Assembly: GCA_039619475.1 (NCBI GenBank)
Contig: CM077115.1
Location: 145,580,274-145,644,273, forward strand
Length of the DNA: 64,000 bases
Reading direction: 5' to 3'
Source of the DNA: Icerya purchasi
Lineage: Eukaryota; Arthropoda; Insecta; Hemiptera; Monophlebidae
A program made the position numbers and the translations under genes. How positions within the stretch are numbered: the stretch's first letter is position 1; the number at the start of each line of letters is the position of its first letter. Positions 32,519 through 42,038 of this stretch are shown here, piece after piece. The notes below the pieces were generated by a model, which was not told the DNA's origin, did not search any database, and worked only from the letters and a program-made list of their open reading frames with translations.

Positions 32519-33136
32519 GGTGAATTCCCATTTCGCCTAATTCCCATTTCGCCTAAATTTAGGGTCGGGTTACTCAGGTAATAAAAAAAAAGGTCAGACA
32601 AACATACGAATGATTTCGTGTTGGCAACAGCGCGTCATCATTATCGAATTTTAAGCAGACTAAACGCATCATTTTTTTTTCTATTTGATTCCACTGTTAA
32701 GGGTTTTTTTTTCATTCCGAAATACAATAAAAAGGTTTATATGAAAATCAGAAGTGAAAAAATACCGCTAAAAATGTTTGATGTAAATATACGCGAAACG
32801 ACCACTCCGATTAATATTTGCGAGTTATTTCATTGGATGTCCAGTGCTGTATAAATCCCACCCGCCTTATCAGTCAGTATATAAAAGCCTTATTGATATT
32901 TAGTGTGACATGAACATTAAGGTTCGGAGTTGCAGAAAAAATAATAAAAAAGCTAAATTATAATTAGATGTAGTTTCGAAGTGGTCGCGTTTATGTAAGA
33001 AAAAAGGAATAAAAATCGAATAGAATTAACAATAATGACATGACATCGAATGATTATTACAGCGGTAATTTTATTATTGATTATTAAAATTACAATTATA
33101 AGTACATACAAAAAGTAAATGTTAAAATTGGGAAAA
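32519..33136 (+). repeat. Left arm of the foldback-type element
   Basis: Starts GGTGAATTCCCATTTCGCC. It holds an open frame from about 32620 to 32854 that lacks an ATG at its start; the first internal ATG leaves only about 37 codons (MKIRSEKIPLK onward, ending FHWMSSAV). No domain is recognised in it. Confidence 0.9.
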
Positions 33137-34069
33137 TGTAAATAAAGCTCCATTTAGTTCACCCTGCCTTTTTGCCTTTTCTAGGCTTTTTATCAAAATA
33201 ACTTCTTCTGGCTCAACGTAGCTCGGTACGCATTTCAAACGTCTATACTGTCAGCAAGTGCTCTATTTCCGCTTCTCGGCCACGCGCAACGAAACTAGTT
33301 CGCTACCCCTGCGTAGCGGTCAGATCCTTCGATTTTTTAACCGAGAATACGTCTTTGACAAACAATGCCGCGTTTGCCGGCTCACCTAGACCTTCCGAGA
33401 AATTGAATGATTATTACCAAAATTTTAATATTTTCAAAGGTCGTAAGAAATGCCAAATCCATCTCAATATGCGGAAAATCACCGCATACTGACTGTTTTA
33501 CGCTATGAGGTTACAATTTGTTCTGGGTTGAGTGTTATGTGTATCAACGTTCTGAAGGAAACTATTCTTCTATCTTGAATATTTAAATTTTCGCTTGTGA
33601 ATAAACCAAAAATTTAGAGTCAGGCTAATATAGCAATGGATATATCATTTATAAAAACAAATCGAGCAGGTAATTAATATATATATTTATCTAATATTTG
33701 TATATTGAAATATTTATTGCAAATTACATTTTAAATGAAATGGTATTCAATTAGATTTTGACACCAGAGAATAAAAAAAAATTATCATCCATTAAAAAAT
33801 TATTTTCGCTTAATTGCTATAAATTTTTATTTTGTACGTCAAAAGTGTATGATAAAATATTTGGTTAATTGAATAGCGTCTTTTTATATTCTCTTTCTTT
33901 TTCCTTTTTGTAATGTTAAATCGTAATCTTTTTGCAATTTATTGAATGAAGCATTTTAAATAGTAAGATAGAAGGTTTTTTTTCTTTGCCTTTTTTTGGA
34001 TTTGCCGAAAAATCTGGCAGACTTAACAGATCATAAAAGAAAGAAGAAAAATATTATAATCTAATTCGA
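33137..34069. other. Interior of the foldback-type element, left half
   Basis: No coding domain recognised. The part around 33170-33430 is less AT-rich than its surroundings (for example TTCTCGGCCACGCGCAACG) and could be a remnant of a regulatory or coding segment. I cannot assign it. Confidence 0.35.
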
Positions 34070-34325
34070 TTGGACACTGCGGAAATAGAAGAAACAAGAG
34101 TAAGGAGGACAGTGTCCCTTTATTCCAATCTTCTGCGCTTTGGCCTCCCCACTCCTTACAGTGCCAAAGCCATTCTTGCTTTCTCCTCTCTCAATATAGT
34201 TAGTTTGTTAGCTTTCTTTATCTCCTCAATTTTTAATCTTTTCCTTATATAATGTACAGTTCTCTGCGTTGGGTAAGTTCTACCGTTGACGTGCCCAAAA
34301 AATTGAAAAAAAAAAATTTTTTTTT
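34070..34325 (+). mobile_element. LINE-A 3' end nested in the foldback-type element
   Basis: The frame at 34088-34250 reads RRTVSLYSNLLRFGLPTPYS and then AKAILAFSS. It matches the LINE-A C-terminus at 54.8 kb (SSLYSSLLSSGLPTPYC, then ASFVLSL). After the stop comes GTTGGGTAAG and then CCGTTGACGTGCCCAAAAAA, the LINE-A tail, and an A-run. Only about 240 bp is present, so it is a very short 5'-truncated insertion (or the exposed end of an older one). Confidence 0.7.
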
Positions 34326-35118
34326 ACTTTGTCAGAAACTCTAAAAACAACATTTTTTGCGTTTTATTTATTTTTTTCATTCCAATTATTGAAATTACTC
34401 GAAAAACATCGTCAGTATAATAAACGTGACTAATTTGAAGAGGAATTTTTCAAAGTCCAACTGCAACCATTTAGGCTTCTGGAGAAGTTATTTATACCTT
34501 AAAATTCGATTTTAGAAATATTTTTAACAACATACGCCAAGTTTTACCGTTTCATCTTGTAGAATGGGGAAAAAAATCATGACTGTATCTTCTAAAATTT
34601 TTTTTATACCGTGCGACACATTTAAAAATGTAATAACCCCTTATTACTACCAATTTTTCGCCATTTTTTAATCAATTGTCCTTATTTTCACTGCTTTCTA
34701 CAACTAAAAATCTATTGTTAAAGATTATCAAATATAACAAATATACTCGATAGATATAATAATATTTAAAATATACATTTTTTTGATATGGTGCTTTTAA
34801 ATCTATGCTCATTTATTAATCCCATAAAAGCCATGAACTGACCCCATATAACAGGATCTTCACCTTGTTTATTCCTTGCTTACTCTTCTTTTTCTGCTGT
34901 ACACAGAGTTTAATAGTAAATCTAGTAATTTTTCTCGTCCTAATATCCGAATTTTGAAAAATCTTTTGTAATCGTATACGTTACTGTTGATTATTTATTC
35001 AAATCCGAAGCAGTATTTAATTTTTAAATTCTTTCGATTTACAAATTCACTTTTTTTGAATTAAAGAAAAATAAAATTAGGTTCAGGAACTTTTGTTAAA
35101 AAAAAAAGAAACAACTGT
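34326..35118. other. Interior of the foldback-type element, right half
   Basis: AT-rich, no frame or motif recognised. Confidence 0.35.
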
Positions 35119-35753
35119 TTTCCTAATTTTAACATTTACTTTTTGTATGTACTTATAATTGTAATTTTAATAATCAATAATAAAATTGCCGCTGTAATAA
35201 TCATTCGATGTCATGTCATTATTGTTAATTCTATTCGATTTTTATTCCTTTTTTCTTACATAAACGCGACCACTTCGAAACTACATCTAATTATAATTTA
35301 GCTTTTTTATTATTTTTTCTGCAACTCCGAACCTTAATGTTCATGTCACACTAAATATCAATAAGGCTTTGATATACTGACTGATAAGGCGAGTGGGATT
35401 TATACAGCACTGGACATCCAATGAAATAACTCGCAAATATTAATCGGAGTGGTCGTTTCGCGTATATTTACATCAAACATTTTTAGCGGTATTTTTTCAC
35501 TTCTGATTTTCATATAAACCTTTTTATTATATTTCGGAATGAAAAAAAAACCCTTAACAGTGGAATCAAATAGAAAAAAAAATGATGCGTTTAGTCTGCT
35601 TAAAATTCGATAATGATGGCGCGCTGTTGCCAATACGAAATCGTTCGTATGTTTGTCTGACCTTTTTTTTTTTATTACCTGAGTAACCCGACCCTAAATT
35701 TAGGCGAAATGGGAATTAGACGAATTGGGAATTAGGCGAAATGGTACCAGACC
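35119..35753 (-). repeat. Right arm of the foldback-type element
   Basis: Inverse copy of 32519-33136. The same frame is preserved on the minus strand (35633-35400) with identical amino acids over about 76 residues. Small differences, such as one base in GCGCGTC/GCGCGCC and one extra terminal tandem unit, show that the arms are not perfectly identical. Confidence 0.9.
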
Positions 35754-35761
35754 ACTCTCAC

Positions 35762-36368
35762 AAATACACCCTCACACATTTGGGTATACAAGCTCTCACA
35801 CTGACACATTCATGCAATTTCTGCCTATGCGCTACAGGTGCGCGAGTAGCAGAAAATTTTCGCTTTTACAAGTTTGCATGCTACATGGGCCGAATGTTGT
35901 TTCGCGTAAGATCAAACATAGTGATTTGGATTTAAATGAGTTTTATACACATAAGTTAGCCCATGTTTACACTAAATTAATTAATTATTATTAACTATAA
36001 TAATTTCTAATACAATTATTAATATATTACTTGTGCCCACTTATACCTCCGTCCCCTATAGCTACCATGTACACTTCAACCATAATGTAAATAGAAACTA
36101 ATAATAATACAGTTAAAAAAAATAAAGAAAATAAAAATAAGAACATCTGTAATAATACTAAAAAAGTGATAATGACAACAATGATAACCTTTATTATAAC
36201 AACCGCAATAAACGTAACAACCATAACAATAACTGCAATTATAACAAAAGTGATAACCATTTAGTAGCTTCAGACAAAATAATAAAGATATGATAATTTT
36301 ATTAATAAGTATGATAATAAGAATATAATCTAAACAGTTTGGAACAAGAAACTATGGTATATTATGCA
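35762..36368. other. Unassigned stretch
   Basis: Short open frames at 35725-35994 overlap the foldback element's end and show no domain. A minus-strand Val/Ile-rich frame at 36027-36260 is low-complexity. No gene supported. Confidence 0.35.
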
Positions 36369-36412
36369 GGTAATAATAATAATAATAATAATAAAAATAA
36401 TAATAATAATTC
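36369..36412. repeat. (TAA)n microsatellite
   Basis: About 14 TAA units with one interruption. Confidence 0.9.
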
Positions 36413-36617
36413 GCAAAATACGTGTGTTATAAGGCCATATTTAGAATTAATTTATAACTGAAATTCGCAACGTTTCTTAATAGTTGATTTCACGTTTTAT
36501 TTACCTTCTTTTTTTTTTTTTTTTTTTTCGTGAACGTTTTGACTTGCGTTATCGATACCTGCTTACGCAAATATGTTCGTTGTGTTCGTTTTTCATTTTA
36601 AATTTAAATTAAATTAA

Positions 36618-36770
36618 CCGGCGCGGTTGGTTAGGTAGCTGGTGTTGCGTTTGAGTTTGAATGTCGTACATTGAGAAGTATGAACAATATTATTACCGGG
36701 CTGGGTTAATGTCAGTAGTTGGCGAACCCAGACAAAAAAAAAACCAAAAAAAAAACAAAACAAAAAACGA
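36618..36770 (+). mobile_element. SINE1 copy (tRNA-headed)
   Basis: The head has an A-box-like CGGTTGGTTAGGTAGCTGG and a degenerate B-box (GAGTTTGAATGTC). The 3' part reads GGGCTGGGTTAATGTC, then AGTTGGCGAACCCAGAC, then a long A-rich tail with C interruptions. Head and tail correspond to the SINE1 copy at 52.7 kb. The tail matches the ends of LINE-A copies, as expected when a SINE borrows a LINE's reverse transcriptase. The upstream part of the tRNA head is not clear. Confidence 0.65.
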
Positions 36771-37031
36771 ATATATGGAGAACCGCGCTTTATAGCTTCA
36801 AATCATTCTGTTTATTTAATGAAGGGAAATTATATTTCGTTTACATTGCCCCGCGTCCAAAATTCAACAGGTTGTTCATATTTAATAAGAAGTTGGGTGG
36901 AAATATTTCGAGGAAATATAATATAGGTGTCTCTATTTTTGAATAACATTAAGTTTAAATAATTGAAATTTATTTTAACGCAGTCGTTTCCGAAACTTAA
37001 ACATTTAATACTATTTTACATTTACAATACT

Positions 37032-37586
37032 TGTTATTGTTAAAACTGAATAGGAGAATATAACTTCGTTGAATAAAGTTGTTTATTTGACAAAACGAAC
37101 AAACGGAAGTGGAAGTGTTCGCGATACGAAAAAATTAAGCAAGTAACACTAAATCCGAAAAATGCAGTTAAATAAATTTAGCGATTCCCGAAAGGGGTTA
37201 TTTAGAGACGATTTAACATGCGATTAAGCATGGAAGCTCTAAAAAGGGCTATTTCAAATAAGTAAAAGCGAATAAGGAGGAGGAAGGAGCTAAAACGAAT
37301 TAATTAGAGGAAATAACGAAAATAAGAGAACTAGATGAATTTGAATAGAAGAAAAATAAAAGAAGGAAATCAATAAAAATGAAGTAAACGATAACGAATA
37401 AAAATCAAAAACTTATAAAGCGAACAAAACCAGCGAGAACAAAACACCGACTAATTTAATCTTACTCTGCTACGATTTAAAACTTTATTGCTACAGATCA
37501 TTAATACTGATAAGGAAGCGAAACTATCCATTAAACAATATCGCATTTCGCTTACTCCTTTTCTTTAATTATATTAGTTCCAAACA
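37032..37586. mobile_element. Solo LTR, copy 2 (555 bp)
   Basis: Same sequence as 8201-8770, here with intact terminal TG (TGTTATTGTT) and CA (CCAAACA). It is flanked by the 5-bp direct repeat ATACT (37027-37031 and 37587-37591), which differs from the ACTGC of the other copy, so the two are independent insertions. Differences from copy 1 are scattered substitutions and small indels, for instance a missing 15-20 bp around 37130 and a shorter stretch near 37215. No internal retroviral-type coding sequence lies on either side. Confidence 0.8.
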
Positions 37587-37591
37587 ATACT

Positions 37592-38430
37592 GTTATAAAA
37601 TATCACACATCTAGCTAGGGGCAAAATACTCGTTTAGCGCGATATAATTTTTCGTTTTACGTTAACAATCGATATGGTAAAATACAAATCTAAGAAATAC
37701 CAAAGCCGTCATGAATTTAGTATTTTTCATCTAATACCGATAAAGAATATTAATTCATTTTAATCGTTATTGTTTTCAGAGCAGCGTGTAGTTTTGCCAA
37801 ATTAAGTCGTCTCGGGAAAAGACCGACAAAACAAAAAGTAAAAGTTCCATCGAGAAAGGCATCGTCGAATATGTATATTTCCGTTGAAATATTCGAAACT
37901 GTGGTCAATATATTTTTCTTCGACGAATTTAAATTTCGAAACGCGAATTTCAGATGAGGAGATTTTCTTTCTTCTGGTTTTTTCGTTTTGACAAAAAATT
38001 AGCTACGCGATTCAATCGAAATGGGTTTTTTAAATTTGCGGTAAACAAATAATGCGAGTGGGCGTGGGTAAACTTTACAGCTAAAGATAGAAACGGTAAA
38101 AAATAAATGAAGTTTTCTAAACGAGACTTTGCCAGCGGACCAAGCCGATTTTTCAGGGGTCAATAATCACCTTCCGAAAGAACGCTATGTAAAACCTAAA
38201 ATCCGGTACGTGCACGATTTTATCGGTTTATTTTCCTTCCGGTTCACTTCCGGTTTTCAAACTTTCTCCCTTTCTTTTTTTTTTTTTTTTTTTTTTGTCC
38301 CTTTTCGAAACCTACGGCTATCGCAGACGATAAAAGTCCCGTGGACTTCTTCAAAGAGGGAACGGAAGTGCTTTTCCATATGCAAATAGAAAACCAATCT
38401 GTTTTATTGTCTTAAATATCTGTTACAATT
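37592..38430. other. Unassigned stretch
   Basis: No gene recognised. The open frame at 38129-38389 runs through a T-run (38273-38296) and is not supported. Confidence 0.35.
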
Positions 38431-38438
38431 TGTGGGGG

Positions 38439-38819
38439 CAGGGCCATGGCAAGAATTATGAAAAGGGGGGTTTTGAAAATTTTCTTCGCATATTTAATTT
38501 ATAAATAACAATACATTTTTCACTAATATTCGTAGTATTAATAGTTTCCATCTTTTTGATTTATATGTATTAATAATTTACATAAATGAATTACCACGTA
38601 TAAAGATTAATAAAAATTACATTATACTCGTAATAAAAAATTTTTTCTTAAGATATTAATGAAGTACCTATTTTTTTTATGTATTTGTTAATGTAATGAC
38701 ACCCGAAAATATCATAAATATTTTTGTTTTAAATTTTTGATTTTTTTTGTGTATTTATAATAATTATTTCAGTTCTAATGGGATGGGGTTTATCCCCCTC
38801 CTCCGTGGACACAGTCTTG
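38439..38819. mobile_element. hAT-type MITE (381 bp), near-perfect 8-bp TSD
   Basis: The left end CAGGGCCATGGCAAG is followed by a GGGGGG run; the right end has CCCCCTCC, then GTGGACACAGTCTTG. The inverse of the right end (CAAGACTGTGTCCAC) is a decayed form of the CAGGGCCGTGTCC type of hAT end. The flanking 8 bp agree at seven of eight positions: TGTGGGGG (38431-38438) and TTTGGGGG (38820-38827). The interior is AT-rich with no frame. Confidence 0.6.
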
Positions 38820-38827
38820 TTTGGGGG

Positions 38828-39751
38828 TATCTGTCAGTGTCATATCGCGCCCGCCAGACCACGATATATCGTTAAATTTCGTTTTGCCGCGAGTTTATTT
38901 TTGATTGAAATTTTTTTCTATTTCCAAGTTTAGCAGGATACTTGATGGAATTCACGAATTGTGGGTTTTCAGAATAATCGATTGGTCGAGTGTCTCTTAC
39001 CGTCGACAAAAGCTCCGCGAAACGGGCATCTGCAAAGCGGAGGCGACCAATGTTCGTTTCAGGGATAAGTAAAAACAAATTTAAAATTCATAAGCCAGAA
39101 ATATTATTACAAACTATCATATTTCCGAGTTAATCGCATTTTGCAAATTTTCAGGAGGAAAAACAAAAACAGGGTGTCATGCTGATTTGTTCTAATATAT
39201 CTAACTCGCGAATTTTGAATTGTTTTAAAATTAGTTCGGCAAATCCATCTTGTTTGTTAACTTACTATAAAAATAAATTTTAACAAAGTGCGTGTAAACC
39301 TTTTAACAAACAAGCGTCAAACAAATTTGAATTTTTGTTTTGATATTTGTTTTATAAGATTTACTCTGTTTAAATTTATTTTTATTGATTTTTTTCTCTT
39401 TATTTTGAGTTTTATAGCGAATAGTATTATTCGCTTAATGAAAAATATAAATTTCGCGATGAAATAAATTTATTTACATTTACAGAGCGATTTTAAATGT
39501 TATGTAAACTAAAATATACATTCAGAATTTAAAAATAGAGTTATGCAAACTTCCGTAATACGTGAGTTTTTGTATTATTTCTTGGTGAAATTCGTGTATA
39601 TATACTTTGATCCATCCGCAATTTCGAAATAAATTCGAGCAAGACTTGGGCACTTACTAATATTTCTACGACAAAAATTAATTCTGTGAAAATAAATAAA
39701 TTCTCGAGTCGTGTTTCGATGATGAAAGTATAAAATCAATCATCCCTGGAA
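38828..39751. other. Unassigned stretch
   Basis: No supported gene. The minus-strand open frame at 38872-39078 has no recognised domain. Confidence 0.35.
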
Positions 39752-39843
39752 ATAAATCGATTTAATAACAAAAAAATTAAATACGCCCGTGACTTTTATA
39801 AATCGATTTAATAACAAAAAAATTAAATACGCCCGTGACTTTT
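39752..39843. repeat. Exact 46-bp tandem duplication
   Basis: The unit starting ATAAATCGATTTAATAAC and ending CGCCCGTGACTTTT is present twice in succession without a mismatch; the start of a third unit (ATCAATCGAT) is altered. This implies a very recent duplication. Confidence 0.95.
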
Positions 39844-40628
39844 ATCAATCGATATACGTTTTTGGAAAAGCTCACTTTATTCGGCTGCCGAACCGGAAGT
39901 TCCGGGAACTTATTTTATTTCGATCATTATTCGAAGTCGAACTGTGTAGTAGATAATTTGGGCAAGTGAAAATTAGGCCGATGTTCTATTGAGTTCCACA
40001 ACTCTTAAAGTCCATCGCGAACCTTAATTTCATATTTCCTGCCTACTCATCAAGTGGGGGATTGGTACTTGCTCACTATTCCGTTTAATACGTACCGGTC
40101 ACGTATTTTATGCATCTTTAACTAAAATCACAACACAAAATAGTGTAAACAATAATTAATCAGTATGATATAGTAAACGTGTACGTTTTAAAGTCAGAAC
40201 TCGGACAATGAACATGAATCAAGAAACCCCAAGCTACCAATCTCAATTGTTGATTAGCGTAGTGGACAAAAGGGGAATGTAAACGTTTTTTTTTTAAACT
40301 TTAAAAACTTTAAAAAATAAATTTTAATTTTTTTTTTGGTTACTTACATTCGTTTATGCACCCGGTAACGTTTACGAATTCCCAGCGTAAGAAGAAAATT
40401 GACTATAAATCGAAATAAACCAAGAATATTCAACTTTACTATTAAAAGAAAAAAAGGTTAGATTGCGTCTAGAAAATCGTCAATGTTTTATTTTAACTGC
40501 ATCGGCTAAATCAGGGAAATTCGATAAATTCATTTCGTATTAACCCACTTTTTAGTTTATATCAAAGTACACATTAAACATTTGAAGCTTCCACAGTGGA
40601 TGTAATTAGGAAAATTAAAAATTTTTAC
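39844..40628. other. Unassigned stretch
   Basis: No gene or complete element recognised. Confidence 0.35.
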
Positions 40629-40692
40629 TTTTTTTTTTTATACTTGATGTTTCGGAAAGAGCTTATACACACTTATCACCACATCAGAAATC
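40629..40692 (-). repeat. Dispersed repeat with CTGATG...CGAAAC pattern, copy 2
   Basis: On the minus strand: TTTCTGATGTGGTGATAAGT, then TATAAGCTCTTTCCGAAACA, then TCAAGTATAAA and an A-rich end. It aligns with 26186-26256 (AAGCTCTTTTCGAAACGT). The shared GTAAGCTCTTT/GAAAC block and A-rich end show a common origin. Confidence 0.45.
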
Positions 40693-40878
40693 GGGTAATG
40701 GTAAGTGTAAATTTTGAAAATGTCTCACTGAAATATGAAATGGTTTAGTCGATGACTTTGGGGCAATTTTTAAGAAGATCCAAGCAAAAGCCTCATGCGC
40801 AGACCGATAATACGAGTAGTAAGTACGGTGTAGAAATCATTAGATATAAAAAAAAACTTGTAAGCGTTTAGCTTGACG

Positions 40879-41445
40879 GGTAGAGATGTGTAGTTTGCGA
40901 ACGAACTATTAAAATGAACGATTCTTTTGAAGGAACTATAAGAACTAGTTCCCGACAATGGTACTAAATTTAACTTCCACACCGAACTATTTGGTGTAGG
41001 AACGGCTACACGGCATACTCGGTAGAATTAGATATAGGTACGCCCACTTCGCACATACTCAAAACTTATTCATACTGTCTGACCTTAGAGTGACCTCTGA
41101 CCATTGAAAACAAAACCATATTGTTTTGATTATTGTATTAGCGCGTTCTACTCTTCCGATACTTTACTACCATTGTTATTTACTCACGAACACACATCAC
41201 CTACTATTCTTCAATTCATATGATATGCTGTTAGTATTAGAAGATACACTATATAGGTCCGAAGGAACTAAACTGTATTTATCGTTCTCGTTCACTCATT
41301 TTATCTGACTGACCGAACTATTTGGTCGGAACGATTCCACAACCTAAGGACTTTCGATCCAAAGTAGCGTGATTATAATGAACTAATGAGTGTAGTCATT
41401 GCGTACCGCGACTATTAAGCAAACGGATCTCTACCCTATTCATTA
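40879..41445. mobile_element. Possible MITE with GGGTAGAGAT ends
   Basis: The left end GGGTAGAGATGTGTAGTTTG and the inverse of the text near 41425-41440 (GGGTAGAGATCCGTTTGC) share the first ten bases and a few more. Between them are several AACTAGTTC-like and GAACTA motifs. More such motifs (CTAGTTCC, GAACTAGACC, AAAGAACTAGTTCC) lie at 41880-41965, so the boundary is unsure. No TSD was found. Confidence 0.35.
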
Positions 41446-42016
41446 CAATTTACAGTTAGTGAAACGTTATACAATTTTAAAATGATATAACTAAAATAAT
41501 GAAATTGATTTATAAAAATATATACAAGTACTTATGATTAAAAAGAAAAATAAACTTATAAGGGCATAAAAAATATTATGTAAAGATATTATGCGTTAAA
41601 GGAAAACTACAAATTATGATTTAAGAACATAATTTCTTTGATTTTCTTCGATTAGTTTTCGCCGTTCGTAGCGCTAATCGTGTCTTCGCAGGCTAACGAA
41701 TCTTTATCTCTGTATCTGTTATTACCGCGTAATTCGTTTGTTTTTTTTTTCCTGTAAAATAAATGCGAAATCGAATCAGAACGTTTTTAGTTTATTTTTC
41801 ATTCGAAAAGGGATTGATCGGTGCTCGTTATTCATCCGGGACCACTACACAACTTTGAAAATAACTTAATAGTTCATGTCTAGTTGTTCCAAAATCTAGT
41901 TCCATAGTTCCTGGGACTAGTTCCCTTCGAAGAACTAGACCGAAAGAACTAGTTCCTCAAAAAGAACTATATTGCCAATCAGTATTGACAGGGTAATGTG
42001 TAAATGGTGATAAATA
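41446..42016. other. Stretch rich in AACTAGTTC motifs at its right end
   Basis: No gene. 41880-41965 repeats CTAGTTCC/GGAACTAG-type palindromic words also seen at 40900-40960, probably parts of the same unidentified repeat. Confidence 0.4.
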
Positions 42017-42038
42017 TATATATATATATATATATATT
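42017..42038. repeat. (AT)n microsatellite
   Basis: About eleven AT units. Confidence 0.9.

Larger units (their letters stand above)
32519..35753. mobile_element. Long-inverted-repeat (foldback-type) element, 3235 bp
   Basis: The element is bounded by the direct repeat ACTCTCAC (32511-32518 and 35754-35761), extendable to 9 bp with the preceding C. Its arms, 32519-33136 and 35119-35753, are near-identical inverse copies of about 620 bp. The outer ends carry a 15-bp tandem unit, ATTCCCATTTCGCCT: two units on the left and three (one altered) on the right. An 8/9-bp TSD with very long arms and subterminal tandem repeats fits foldback or Mutator-like (MULE) elements; Maverick/Polinton elements would give 6 bp. 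The interior (33137-35118) has no recognisable transposase, so the element is probably non-autonomous. A LINE-A tail is nested inside it. Confidence 0.85.

Noticed and set aside
32519..35753. Maverick/Polinton identity for the long-inverted-repeat element
   Set aside because: The TSD is 8 or 9 bp where Polintons make 6 bp, and no integrase, polymerase or capsid frames are present in the 2-kb interior.
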